Positions 39,295-48,208 of a stretch of 64,000 nucleotides of DNA are shown in pieces (within the stretch, counting starts at the first letter, position 1; the number at the start of each line of letters is the position of its first letter). Location of the stretch: positions 248,001 through 312,000 of the forward strand of contig NZ_JAYXHS010000001.1 in the NCBI RefSeq assembly GCF_036017035.1. The letters run 5' to 3'. The translations under genes and the position numbers were made by a program. The notes beneath the pieces are model-generated. The model ran no database searches. It was not told where the DNA came from and saw nothing but the letters and a program-made list of their open reading frames with translations. Origin of the DNA: Viridibacterium silvisoli (GTDB lineage: Bacteria > Pseudomonadota > Gammaproteobacteria > Burkholderiales > Rhodocyclaceae).

Positions 39295-40143
39295 TCAAGG
39301 TTGAGGCGTTGGGGAGGGATCTGGTGAGTGAGTGGTAGTGAGCGCGGCATGCACGGCCGCACTGGTGGTGACGAAACCGTGCAGCAGGCGCACGAGAAAA
39401 TGGATGGCGTCGCTGACATGTACTGGCGAAGGCGTGCTGCAGGCATCGCCGACCAGCAGGCAGTCGTAGCCGAGGAAGCCCGCGTCCTGCAGCGTCGAGA
39501 ACACGCAGCGGTCGGTATTGATGCCGGCAAACAACAAGGTGGTGATGCCCTGCGCGCGCAACACGCCGTCGAGCTCGCTGTCGAAGAAGCCGGACAGGCG
39601 ATGCTTGTCGACCAGCAGGTCGTTTGAAGCCGCTTGCAACTCATCGACGAGGGCCGCGCCCCAGCTGCCGCGCACCAGCGACGGGCCGTGATCTTCCGGC
39701 GAGACCTCGCCGTAACCGACGGCGTGTGCGTTGCCGCCTTTGGCTTTGTAGTGGATCGACGGTGGCAGGTTGGCGCCATCGGCGCGGATGCCCCAGTTGA
39801 GCCACAGCACGCGGCCACCCGCAGCGCGCCATGCCGGCAGCAGCTCGGATATGACGGGAATCGGCTGGCGGCAGGGCGCGATGTCGAGACCGCGCTGGCC
39901 GAACCAGCCCTGCGGGTGGCAGAAGTCGTTCTGCATATCGATCACGACCAATGCGCTGCGCGTCAGATCGATTTCGACCCGAGCGGGCTCGGCGGCGAGC
40001 GTGCAGACAACGGGTTCCGGCGTGCGACGCACGAGGCTCACCTGTTGCGGATTGCCTTGCCAGGCGTTGCAGGGCGCGCCGAAGCGCGCATCGGCCTGGG
40101 TGGCGGTAGAGCCTGGTTCGAAGGGTGTGTTCATGTTCGACAT
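39295..40143 (-). CDS. Isochorismatase-like cysteine hydrolase (biuret hydrolase/RutB-like)
   Basis: A 282-residue cysteine hydrolase with the triad D69 (VVIDMQNDF), K180 (LLVDKHRLSGFF) and C213 (INTDRCVFSTLQD). The family includes biuret hydrolase BiuH and ureidoacrylate amidohydrolase RutB, both of which act on open-chain products of nitrogen-ring cleavage. That fits the ring-opening amidohydrolase encoded across the divergent promoter. A 60-residue N-terminal extension and a Pro/Thr-rich tail are somewhat unusual. Starts at 40143 or 40134 are both possible. Confidence 0.85.
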   Translation of the reverse strand: MSNMNTPFEPGSTATQADARFGAPCNAWQGNPQQVSLVRRTPEPVVCTLAAEPARVEIDLTRSALVVIDMQNDFCHPQGWFGQRGLDIAPCRQPIPVISELLPAWRAAGGRVLWLNWGIRADGANLPPSIHYKAKGGNAHAVGYGEVSPEDHGPSLVRGSWGAALVDELQAASNDLLVDKHRLSGFFDSELDGVLRAQGITTLLFAGINTDRCVFSTLQDAGFLGYDCLLVGDACSTPSPVHVSDAIHFLVRLLHGFVTTSAAVHAALTTTHSPDPSPTPQP

Positions 40144-40262
40144 GTCCTCAGCGTAAGCAGGCAGACTGATCCTGTCTGCCGGTCATTTTTCAATGAGGCG
40201 TTGCGAAAAACGCAACGCTCGAATGGCGAGCCGCATAACCGCGGGCAACGCGCTACTCAAGC

Positions 40263-41171
40263 TCACTCGGCAAGCGTCAGCGCCTCGCGCAGGGCTTCCG
40301 CAAAGCGCATCGCCGGCATGGGCAAGTGGCGACCCTTGAGCTGGGCCAGCGTGAGCGCACGTGAAGCGAGGCCACGGTCTTCGATGGCGCGGGCGGTCAC
40401 GCCGTCCTGCTCGCGGCCGAGCGCGGCGCCCACCTGGATCTGGAAGGAGATCGCGTCGGTGCCACGCACGAAGTTGCGCAGCATCTCGAAGGAGTTGGAC
40501 TCCAACACCACGTTGGGCGCCAGCGAGCTGCGCGCGAAAAAAGAATCGAGCAGCACGCGGCCGCCGAGGCTGGCGTCGGGCAGGGCCAGCGGGTAGTTGA
40601 GGCAGTCGCGCATGCGCAGACTGCCTGCCTGCGCCAGCGGGTGGTCGGCTGCCATCACCGCGCACAGGCGCTGCTCCACCTCCAGCATCGGCGTGATGTC
40701 GGCCGACGGCTGTACGTTGTAGACGAGCCCCAGATCGGCCTCGAACTCGCGCAGCGAACGCAGCACGCTGTTGTGGTCGCAGATCAGCACGGAGAAGGAG
40801 ATGCCCGGATTGGCCATGCGGAATTTCGCAATGACCTCGGGGAACACCGAGAACACCAGCGCCTGGCTGGCCGCGATGCTGACCTTGCCGCGATGCATGC
40901 CCTTGAGCTGGGCGATGTCGCCACGCAGGCGGTCGAAGTCGGCCTGCTGCGCGCGCGCGTGCTGCAGGAACAACTCGCCCGCCGCCGTCGGCCGCATGCC
41001 GCGCGCGTGGCGCTCGAACAGCTCAGCGCCCATGTCCTCCTCGAGGTCCTGCAGGCGCCGGTCTAGTGCCGAGGCGGTGATGTAGAGCGATTCCGCAGCC
41101 TTGCGGATGGAGCCGCTGCGGGCGATGGCGTCGATGTAGCTGAAGATGCGCAGGTATTGAAGCGAAGACAT
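40263..41171 (-). CDS. LysR-family transcriptional regulator
   Basis: A 302-residue LysR regulator: N-terminal winged helix (IARSGSIRKAAESLYITASA, LDRRLQDLEEDMGAELFER) and a C-terminal two-lobe effector domain (GKVSIAASQALVFSVFPEVI). It is divergent from the ring-opening amidohydrolase gene (151 bp apart) and 119 bp upstream of the cysteine hydrolase gene on its own strand, so it probably controls both arms of the cluster. The effector is likely the pathway substrate or an intermediate, by analogy with other LysR regulators. Confidence 0.9.
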   Translation of the reverse strand: MSSLQYLRIFSYIDAIARSGSIRKAAESLYITASALDRRLQDLEEDMGAELFERHARGMRPTAAGELFLQHARAQQADFDRLRGDIAQLKGMHRGKVSIAASQALVFSVFPEVIAKFRMANPGISFSVLICDHNSVLRSLREFEADLGLVYNVQPSADITPMLEVEQRLCAVMAADHPLAQAGSLRMRDCLNYPLALPDASLGGRVLLDSFFARSSLAPNVVLESNSFEMLRNFVRGTDAISFQIQVGAALGREQDGVTARAIEDRGLASRALTLAQLKGRHLPMPAMRFAEALREALTLAE

Positions 41172-41250
41172 GGAAGCCCTTTATCGAACACGGGGTCGGT
41201 GCGAAGCCAGTGCGCTGAGCGTTGCAAAAAATCGAACGGACACATGCGAA

Positions 41251-41281
41251 CTTGGCAATGGAAATGCATCACTCCGCCAAG
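41251..41281. promoter_or_regulatory. Possible LysR-site inverted repeat
   Basis: CTTGGC (41251-41256) and GCCAAG (41276-41281) form an inverted repeat with 19 bases between, in the divergent gap and 42 bp before the amidohydrolase start. Spacing is longer than the classical T-N11-A LysR box, so the call is tentative. Confidence 0.3.
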
Positions 41282-41322
41282 GCAAGATTGGTGCCTCTTC
41301 CTCGCTTTCATGGGCCCAGCCG

Positions 41323-42432
41323 ATGAACCAGATCGTCGATGTCTTCAAGATTCCCTGCGGCGGCCCGGCCGACCTGCGCGCCGCCAAAGCCCTGCTGCAA
41401 TCGGGCGCGTTGCGCGCGCAGGACATCGTGGCCGTGATGGGCAAGACCGAGGGAAACGGCTGCGTCAATGACTTCACACGTGAGCTGGCGAGCCGCGCCT
41501 GGTGCGATCTGCTGGCGCCACTTCTGGGCACGACGCCCGAAGCGGTGCATGCGCGCGTGGCGCTCGTCATGTCGGGCGGCACCGAAGGAGTGCTGTCGCC
41601 GCACTTCACCGTGTTCGCCCGGCGGGCGTCGACGACAGACGCCCCGCGCACCGACAAACGCCTCGCCATCGGCATCGCCTTCACGCGTGAATTCAAGCCC
41701 GAAGAGCTCGGCCGCCGCGCGCAGGTGAATGCCACGGCCGAAGCGGTGACGCAGGCGATGCGCGACGCCGGCATCGACGACGCCGGCGACGTGCATTTCG
41801 TGCAGATCAAATGCCCGCTGCTGACCGCGCAGAAGATCGACGAAGCCCTACAGCGCGGCGCGCCACCCGTGACGCACGACACCTATGAATCGATGGGCGC
41901 GTCACGCGGCGCATCGGCCCTCGGCGTGGCCGTCGCGCTTGGCGAGATCGACACGGCACAAGTGCAGGACGAAGACATCCGCAGCGACTGGTCGCTCTAC
42001 TCCAGCGTGGCCTCCACCTCGGCCGGCATCGAGCTCGACCATAACGTCATCATCGTCATGGGCATGAGCGCACAGGCCGACAGCGACTACCTGATCGCCC
42101 ACGGCGTGATGCGCGACGCCATCGACGTGGCCGGCGTGCGCAGATGCCTGCGCGAGGACTTCGGCATCGACCCCGACACGCAGAGCGAGGCCCTTCGCCA
42201 GCGTGTGGTGAACGTGCTCGCCAAGGCAGAGGCCGCACCCGACGGCAAGGTGCGCGGCGCACGCCACACCATGCTCAACGACTCCGACATCAACTCCACC
42301 CGCCACGCACGCGCAGCTGTCGGCGCAGCGCTCGCCTCCGTACTTGGCGACACCGCGCTGTACGTGTCAGGTGGCGCCGAACACCAGGGGCCGGCAGGCG
42401 GCGGCCCCTTCGCTCTCATCCTGCGTGCATGA
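41323..42432 (+). CDS. Ring-opening amidohydrolase (cyanuric acid hydrolase/barbiturase family)
   Basis: A 369-residue protein of the AtzD/TrzD/barbiturase family, close to its usual length (about 360-375). Three homologous units are visible, each with a serine-bearing segment: VMSGGTEGVLSPHFTVFA, YSSVASTSAGIELDHNVIIV with MGMSAQADSDYLIAHGVMRD, and VSGGAEHQGPAGGGPFALIL, which match the threefold toolkit of Ser-Lys pairs in this family. These enzymes open cyanuric acid or barbituric acid rings hydrolytically. The sequence alone does not decide between them. No good ribosome site precedes the ATG at 41323. Confidence 0.9.
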   Translation: MNQIVDVFKIPCGGPADLRAAKALLQSGALRAQDIVAVMGKTEGNGCVNDFTRELASRAWCDLLAPLLGTTPEAVHARVALVMSGGTEGVLSPHFTVFARRASTTDAPRTDKRLAIGIAFTREFKPEELGRRAQVNATAEAVTQAMRDAGIDDAGDVHFVQIKCPLLTAQKIDEALQRGAPPVTHDTYESMGASRGASALGVAVALGEIDTAQVQDEDIRSDWSLYSSVASTSAGIELDHNVIIVMGMSAQADSDYLIAHGVMRDAIDVAGVRRCLREDFGIDPDTQSEALRQRVVNVLAKAEAAPDGKVRGARHTMLNDSDINSTRHARAAVGAALASVLGDTALYVSGGAEHQGPAGGGPFALILRA

Positions 42433-42482
42433 ATTTGCAAGCAGGCACGTAACCCCACTCACAACACCACCGGTACCCCAAC

Positions 42483-43517
42483 ATGAACACCCTGAAACGC
42501 CTCACCGCCGCCTGCATGGCAACACTCAGCCTGTGCGCAACGCCTGCCATGGCGCAGGAAGCCACGAAGATCAAATTCACGCTGGACTGGAAGATTCAGG
42601 GCGTGCACGCCTGGTTCTACTGGGCACAAGACAAGGGCTACTTCAAGAACGAGAAGCTCGACGTCACCATCGACCAGGGCGAAGGCTCTGCTGCCAGCGT
42701 CACCCGCGTGATGGCAGGTGTATATCAGGCAGGCTTCGGCGACATCAACGCCATCGTCCAGAATGCAGCGACACGCCCCGCCGAAACGCCGGTCATGGTC
42801 TACATGTTCTACAACCGCGCGCCCTTCGCACTCATCACCAAGGCCGACAGCCCGATCAAGACGCTGAAAGATGTCGAAGGCAAGAAGCTCGGCTCGCCAG
42901 CTGGCGCTGCGGCGCTGAAGGTATTCACCGCACTGGCGAAGAAGAACGGCGTCGATGAGAAGAAAGTCGAATGGCTCAACATGGCGCCCAACCTGCAGGA
43001 GCAGATGCTGTTGCGTGGGCAGGTCGATGCTTCTGCCGTCTTCTCCGCCACCAGCTACATGAACCTCGCCGCGATGCAAATCGATCCGGACAAGGACATC
43101 CGCTGGATCTTCTACAACGATCACGGGCTGGACCTCTACAGCAACGGCGTGCTCGTCTCGCAGCAACTCGTGAAGGAGAAACCGCAAGCTGTCAGCGGCC
43201 TAGTGCGCGCCATCAACCGCGCGGTGAAGGAATGCATTGCCACACCTGATGCCTGCATCGACAACCTCGCGAAGAACGAACCGCTCATCAACAAAGACAT
43301 CGAAAAACGCCGTCTGATCTATACGGTGAAGTCGTTGATGCTGACGCCGGAAGTCGCCGAAATCGGACTGGGGGACATCAAGGACGACCGCATGGCACGC
43401 GCCATCACCCAGCTCGACGAAAGCTACGGCCTGCCACGCAGCCCGGCGCCGGGCGAAGTGTTCAATCGCAGCTTCCTGCCTGCGAAGAGCGAGCGTATCG
43501 TGAAGTCACCGTTTTAA
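42483..43517 (+). CDS. NMT1/THI5-type ABC solute-binding protein, paralogue B
   Basis: A 344-residue periplasmic protein with signal peptide ending PAMA-QEA and the same opening as paralogue A (IKFTLDWKIQGVHAWFYWAQ, LDVTIDQGEGSAASVTRVMA). It follows the ring-opening amidohydrolase by 50 bp on the plus strand. No second ATPase or permease accompanies it, so it probably shares the transporter at 34.1-35.8 kb or one elsewhere. Only a weak ribosome site is seen. Confidence 0.9.
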   Translation: MNTLKRLTAACMATLSLCATPAMAQEATKIKFTLDWKIQGVHAWFYWAQDKGYFKNEKLDVTIDQGEGSAASVTRVMAGVYQAGFGDINAIVQNAATRPAETPVMVYMFYNRAPFALITKADSPIKTLKDVEGKKLGSPAGAAALKVFTALAKKNGVDEKKVEWLNMAPNLQEQMLLRGQVDASAVFSATSYMNLAAMQIDPDKDIRWIFYNDHGLDLYSNGVLVSQQLVKEKPQAVSGLVRAINRAVKECIATPDACIDNLAKNEPLINKDIEKRRLIYTVKSLMLTPEVAEIGLGDIKDDRMARAITQLDESYGLPRSPAPGEVFNRSFLPAKSERIVKSPF

Positions 43518-43522
43518 CTTTT

Positions 43523-43590
43523 GTCATCCCAGCGAAGGCCGGGATCCAGCTCCACGCGACTGTCTGGATCCCGGCCTTCGCCGGGATGAC
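43523..43590. repeat. Dispersed inverted repeat, third copy
   Basis: 27-base arms 43523-43549 and 43564-43590 (one difference: CCCAGCG against CCCGGCG) enclose 14 bases. It begins 5 bp after the stop of the binding-protein gene and may act as its terminator or as an mRNA-stabilising hairpin. Confidence 0.85.
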
Positions 43591-43638
43591 GATGTTTGGT
43601 TATTGGCTCAACACATCTACTCGAAGGAACGTCGGCTC

Positions 43639-45111
43639 ATGAGCACCGTCAATGCAGACAGTCATGCTTTCGAAGTCGACTGGCTACTCGCCCAACCCGG
43701 TGTGCAGCCCACGCAACACAGCGCGCACATCGCCATTGCCGGCGAACGCATCGCATCACTGGCGTCGACAACGCCGACCGGCAACGGCCTCATCGCCCTG
43801 CCCGGCCTCTGCAACGCGCACGACCATGCACGCGCCGTACGCGCCACGGCATTGGGCGGCTTCGACAAGCCGCTCGAATCCTGGCTCGCCTATCTGGGCG
43901 TCATTCCAGGCGTGGATGCCTACGTCTGCGCCGCCTCGTCACTGGCACGCTCGGCCCTGCGCGGTGCCGGTCGCGTAATGGTCCACTACACGCGCCAGCA
44001 AGGCCTCGTCGATCCACTCATGGAAGCACAACAGGTCGCGAAGGCTGCACGCGATGTCGGCGTGCAGGTCGGCTTTGCCGTCGCCATGCGCGACCGCAAC
44101 AACATCGCCTACGGCGACGACGCAAGCGTGCTCGCCGCACTCCCCGCCGATCTGCGCGCACGCGTCAGCCCGCGCTTCGGCAAGCCGCCGCTGCCCGCGG
44201 CTGAACAGCTCGCGCTTGCCGACGCCATTGCCGAGTCCTGTCACGGCCCCGGCTTCAACGTGCAATACGGCCCGACTGGCGTGCAGTGGTGCAGCGACGC
44301 CCTGCTGCGTGCCATCGCCGAAGCCTCGGCGCAACACAATCGCCAGGTGCACATGCACATGCTGGAGACCCGCTACCAGCGCGAGTGGGCGGACCATCAT
44401 CTGCCGCAAGGCATCATCCGCTACCTGCATGACATCGGCCTGCTCTCGCCGCGCCTCACGCTGGCGCACTGCACCTACTGCACGCCAGAAGAGCTGGATC
44501 TCATCGCGCAAAGCGGCGCACGCATCGCCGTCAACACCGGCTCCAACCTCGGCCTGCGTTCCGGCATCGCACCGGTCGCGCAGATGCTCTCCGCGGGCTG
44601 CAATGTAGCGATGGGGCTCGACGGCCTGTCGCTCGACGAAGACGACGACGCGCTGCGCGAACTGCGCCTGCTGCATCACCTGCACAAAGGCTGGGGCTAT
44701 GAAACGAAACTCTCGCATGCGCAGGCTTGGCGCATCGCCAGCGAGCAAGGCAGGCATTCCATCAGCGGCGTCGAGACCAGCGATGCGATCAGCGTCGGCG
44801 GCCTTGCTGACATGCTCGTGCTCGACGGCCACAGCCTGATGGAAGACCGCCTCTTCGACGACGTAGAGATTCTGGATTACGTTCTCGCGCGCGCCACGGC
44901 CACCCACATCAAGCGCGTCATCGTCAGCGGCAAGACCATCGTCGACAACGGCCACGTGCTCGGCGTCGACTACCCTGCCCTGATGACAGACCTGATGGCA
45001 AGGCTGCGCTCCGCCCTCGACCCCGCTGACAAGTGGCGCGCCAGCGTGCGCGCCCTCGATGGCGAACTGGCGCAGCTTTATCACCAGCATGGTGGGCCGA
45101 TGTGTTGTTGA
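43639..45111 (+). CDS. TRZ/ATZ-type amidohydrolase (metal-dependent deaminase-like)
   Basis: A 490-residue amidohydrolase-superfamily enzyme. Metal ligands are expected in LCNAHDHARAV (HxH), HMHMLETRY and LTLAHCTYCT; an acidic cluster LDGLSLDEDDDALRELRLL stands where related deaminases have the last Asp ligand. Relatives include guanine and cytosine deaminases and s-triazine hydrolases (AtzB, TrzN). Its place after the ring-opening amidohydrolase and binding protein suggests it trims an amino or other substituent from the heterocycle before ring opening. AAGGA lies about ten bases before the ATG at 43639. Confidence 0.82.
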   Translation: MSTVNADSHAFEVDWLLAQPGVQPTQHSAHIAIAGERIASLASTTPTGNGLIALPGLCNAHDHARAVRATALGGFDKPLESWLAYLGVIPGVDAYVCAASSLARSALRGAGRVMVHYTRQQGLVDPLMEAQQVAKAARDVGVQVGFAVAMRDRNNIAYGDDASVLAALPADLRARVSPRFGKPPLPAAEQLALADAIAESCHGPGFNVQYGPTGVQWCSDALLRAIAEASAQHNRQVHMHMLETRYQREWADHHLPQGIIRYLHDIGLLSPRLTLAHCTYCTPEELDLIAQSGARIAVNTGSNLGLRSGIAPVAQMLSAGCNVAMGLDGLSLDEDDDALRELRLLHHLHKGWGYETKLSHAQAWRIASEQGRHSISGVETSDAISVGGLADMLVLDGHSLMEDRLFDDVEILDYVLARATATHIKRVIVSGKTIVDNGHVLGVDYPALMTDLMARLRSALDPADKWRASVRALDGELAQLYHQHGGPMCC

Positions 45112-45148
45112 TGCGTCATTTTCTGCGCCATGATGATGGGGTGCGTGC

Positions 45149-45249
45149 AGGTCGGAAAAGCAAAGCGCCTTCCGACATCAGGGCGTCAAACGAAGCACGA
45201 GCATTCGCGTATGACCGGAATGTCGGAAGGCGCTTTGCTTTTCCGACCT
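45149..45249. repeat. Long inverted repeat element, copy 2
   Basis: 30-base arms (45149-45178 and 45220-45249) identical to the inner arms of copy 1 at 32788-32892, with an unrelated 41-base loop. Conserved arms with variable loop indicate that the arms, not the loop, are under constraint or were recently spread. Confidence 0.85.
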
Positions 45250-45316
45250 ACGCTCGCAGGAACGACGGGCCGCTGCACGCGTATGATGCGGGCATCGCAC
45301 ACCGGAGGCCTGCATC

Positions 45317-45673
45317 ATGAGCACCGTCGCCAGCATCGCCATCGCACTCCTCGCCCTGCTGCATGTCTACATCCTCGTGCTGGAGATGTTCATGTGGGAC
45401 AAGCCCCCTGGCCTGAAAGCCTTCCGCATGAGCCCGGAGCAGGCACGGGCAACGAAGACGCTTGCGATGAACCAGGGGCTCTACAACGGCTTTCTCGCCG
45501 CAGGGCTGTTGTGGGCCTTGCGGCTCGGCGCGGAGGGGCGTGCGATTGCGATCTTCTTCAGCGCCTGTGTGCTCGTCGCGGGTGTGTTCGGTGCTCTGAC
45601 GGCAAGTCGCAAGATCCTGTGGGTGCAGGGCTTGCCGGGCGCCATCGCCCTCATCCTGTCGCTGCTCGCCTGA
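45317..45673 (+). CDS. DUF1304 family small membrane protein
   Basis: A 118-residue protein with four predicted membrane segments and the DUF1304 signature LLHVYILVLEMFMWDKPPGL followed by LAMNQGLYNGFLAAGLLWAL. Function is unknown in the family. GGAGG lies 7 bp before the start. It begins 19 bp upstream of a second small membrane protein gene, with which it is probably co-transcribed. Confidence 0.85.
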   Translation: MSTVASIAIALLALLHVYILVLEMFMWDKPPGLKAFRMSPEQARATKTLAMNQGLYNGFLAAGLLWALRLGAEGRAIAIFFSACVLVAGVFGALTASRKILWVQGLPGAIALILSLLA

Positions 45674-45691
45674 ACCGGAGGAAGAGACGCG

Positions 45692-45985
45692 ATGCACATC
45701 GTCATTGCAGCGGCGTTGCTGCTTGCACTGTTCGCGATGAACGCATGGGTCACCTGGCGGATTAGGCATGACCCTCTGGCCTTGCCGGCCGAGAAGCTCG
45801 GCCAGACCCTTCTGGTGTGGACACTACCCTTGCTGGGTACGCTGCTTGTCCTGCACCTGACCCATGACAAGCCGGCCCCTTCCGCCGGCGGATATGCGGA
45901 AGACATCGAGCCGGTTGAGACGATGGAGGCACTGCAGGACGGCCTCACCAGCAATGACTGGGACGCCCCGCTGGACCCCTCTTGA
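45692..45985 (+). CDS. Small membrane protein of unknown function
   Basis: A 97-residue protein with two predicted membrane segments (residues 3-20 and 39-58) and an acidic cytoplasmic or periplasmic tail (GGYAEDIEPVETMEALQDGL). I do not recognise a family. CCGGAGGAAGAG precedes the start at good distance. It follows the DUF1304 gene by 18 bp. Confidence 0.65.
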   Translation: MHIVIAAALLLALFAMNAWVTWRIRHDPLALPAEKLGQTLLVWTLPLLGTLLVLHLTHDKPAPSAGGYAEDIEPVETMEALQDGLTSNDWDAPLDPS

Positions 45986-46120
45986 TTGTGGCGGCGTGCG
46001 TCATATGATGTAGAGGGGCTTGCCGGGCGCGCCGGGAAGCATTCACGCACAGAGCGACGGCCTGCAGCAGCTCGGGGCTTTTGCTGATCGCAGTTTCACC
46101 ATCTTCGATCCGGGAAGCCC

Positions 46121-48151
46121 ATGTCCGAACAGAAGAAAGCCCTGCACACCTTCCGCCTGCCGGTGCTGATCCCCAGTCTCGCCATCATCTGCGTGCTGAT
46201 CATTTTCTGCGCCAGCGATCCCACTGCGGCGGGCAAATCCCTGAAGTCATTGCAGCACGTAATCTCCGAGAACTTCTCTTGGTACTACACGCTGGTCGTA
46301 TCGGTGTTCCTGGTGTTCCTGATCGGGCTGGCGTGCAGCAGCTACGGCAAGATCCGGCTTGGCGCCGACGATGCCGAGCCGGAGTTCAGCGTGCTCTCCT
46401 GGCTGGCGATGCTGTTTGCAGCCGGCATGGGCATCGGCCTCATGTACTACGGCGTGGGCGAACCGCTGCAGCACTTCGTGTCACCCCCGCTGACGGAGGG
46501 GCGCACCCTCGCCGCGGCCGGCGAGGCAATGACCAGCACCTTTCTGCACTGGGGCTTCCAGCCCTGGGCGATCTATGGCGTCGTCGGCCTCGTGCTTGCC
46601 TATTTCGGTTATCGCTACAACCTGCCGCTGTCCTTGCGCTCGGGCCTCTACCCCATCTTGCGCGAACGCATCAAAGGCCCCTGGGGCCATGCGGTGGATG
46701 TGTTCGCCCTGTGCTGCACCTTGTTCGGCCTGGCGCCTTCGGTCGGGCTGGGGGTGGTGCAGCTGGCGGCGGGCATCCAGCGCCTGACGGGGTGGGACAC
46801 CAGCAGCCTCTCCGTGCAGCTGGGGCTCATCTTCGTCGTGATCTCGCTGGCGGCGATCTCCGCCGCAACGGGCGTCGGCAAGGGCGTGCGGCGCCTCTCC
46901 GAATTGAACCTGTCACTCGCCGTGTTGCTGATGCTGTTCGTGCTGTTCGCGGGTCCGACGCGTTATCTGCTCGGTGCATTCGCGGACAACCTCGGCAGCT
47001 ATCTCGCGCAGTTCCCGATGCTGACGCTGCGCAACTTCACCTACACCCCCGAGCGCACTGCCAGCTGGTTCTCCGGCTGGACGATTCTCTACTGGGCATG
47101 GTGGATTTCGTGGTCGCCTTTCGTGGGCTTGTTCATCGCGCGCATCTCGCGCGGCCGCACGATCCGCGAGTTCGTCACGGGCGTGATCCTCGTGCCCAGC
47201 CTGTTCACCTTCCTGTGGATGACCGTCTTCGGCAACACCGTCATCTGGCTCGATCTGCACACGGCGCAGGGTGCGCTCTCCAGCATGGCCAGCAATGTCG
47301 ATGCGCTGCTGTTCCGCTTCTTCGACTTCCTGCCGTTCTCCAGCCTCATGGCGGGTGTCTCCGTCTTGCTGATCGCCGTGTTCTTCGTGACTTCTGCGGA
47401 CTCCGGCTCGCTGATGCTGGACCTGCTCGCGTCGCGCGATGACCAGCCCTCGCCGCTCTGGCAACGCATCTTCTGGGCTGCGCTACTGGGCGTGACGGCG
47501 GCCGTGCTGCTGGCCACCGGCGGGCAGAGTGCGCTGATGACCATGGCCCTCGTCGCAGCCCTGCCGTTCTCGCTCATCATGGTGTTGCTGATCTTCTCGC
47601 TATGTCGCGGGCTGGCGGCCGACAAGCGCCACTCGCAACGCATGCTCGCCCCTGCCACGCGCTTCTGGTCGGGTCAGCACTGGCGCGAGCGGCTGGAGAA
47701 CATCCTGCAACAGCCCACTGAATCCGAGGTGCGCAGTTTCATCGCGACCACGGTCAGGCCGGCGCTCGACGAGGTAGCCCTGGCAATGCGCCAGAAATCC
47801 GTATCGGCCGAGGTACGGCAGGAGGCAGATGGCGCCATCTTGCTGGTGATCCCGCAGCCCAATCTGCGCGATTTCATCTACGGTGTCCGGCCGCGTGCAC
47901 GCCAGTTGCCCGCCTTCGCCCTCAATGAGGTGCAGCTGCCCGCCAGCGAACGCCACCACACCTGGGAGGCAATGAGCTTCTTCGCCGACGGGCGTGGCGG
48001 CTACGCCATCGACTATCTGCGCAGCGAAGAAATCATTGCCGACGTGCTGGGCCAGTACGAGCGCTACCTCTCGCTCAGTCACGGCTTGCAGACGCACCTG
48101 CTCAACACCGCGCCCGCCCATCGTCGCGCGCCGGATGGCGACAGCGCCTGA
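46121..48151 (+). CDS. BCCT-family transporter (choline/glycine betaine, BetT type)
   Basis: A 676-residue protein with 12 predicted membrane helices. BCCT hallmarks are GMGIGLMYYGVGEPLQHFV (glycine-rich helix 3) and TILYWAWWISWSPFVGLFIA (aromatic substrate-site helix 8). A 150-residue C-terminal cytoplasmic domain after residue 525 marks the BetT-like subgroup, which imports choline or betaine with protons or sodium under osmotic control. GGGAAG precedes the start. It stands alone and ends at a strong terminator. Confidence 0.92.
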   Translation: MSEQKKALHTFRLPVLIPSLAIICVLIIFCASDPTAAGKSLKSLQHVISENFSWYYTLVVSVFLVFLIGLACSSYGKIRLGADDAEPEFSVLSWLAMLFAAGMGIGLMYYGVGEPLQHFVSPPLTEGRTLAAAGEAMTSTFLHWGFQPWAIYGVVGLVLAYFGYRYNLPLSLRSGLYPILRERIKGPWGHAVDVFALCCTLFGLAPSVGLGVVQLAAGIQRLTGWDTSSLSVQLGLIFVVISLAAISAATGVGKGVRRLSELNLSLAVLLMLFVLFAGPTRYLLGAFADNLGSYLAQFPMLTLRNFTYTPERTASWFSGWTILYWAWWISWSPFVGLFIARISRGRTIREFVTGVILVPSLFTFLWMTVFGNTVIWLDLHTAQGALSSMASNVDALLFRFFDFLPFSSLMAGVSVLLIAVFFVTSADSGSLMLDLLASRDDQPSPLWQRIFWAALLGVTAAVLLATGGQSALMTMALVAALPFSLIMVLLIFSLCRGLAADKRHSQRMLAPATRFWSGQHWRERLENILQQPTESEVRSFIATTVRPALDEVALAMRQKSVSAEVRQEADGAILLVIPQPNLRDFIYGVRPRARQLPAFALNEVQLPASERHHTWEAMSFFADGRGGYAIDYLRSEEIIADVLGQYERYLSLSHGLQTHLLNTAPAHRRAPDGDSA

Positions 48152-48168
48152 ACCCTGCCCGTGAATGA

Positions 48169-48196
48169 AAAAAGGCGGCCCGCAGGCCGCCTTTTT
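48169..48196. terminator. Bidirectional intrinsic terminator
   Basis: AAAAAGGCGGCC, loop CGCA, GGCCGCCTTTTT: a perfect 12-bp stem lying between the convergent transporter and alcohol dehydrogenase genes. It can stop transcripts from both sides. Confidence 0.88.
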
Positions 48197-48208
48197 CGTG
48201 TCCGGAAA

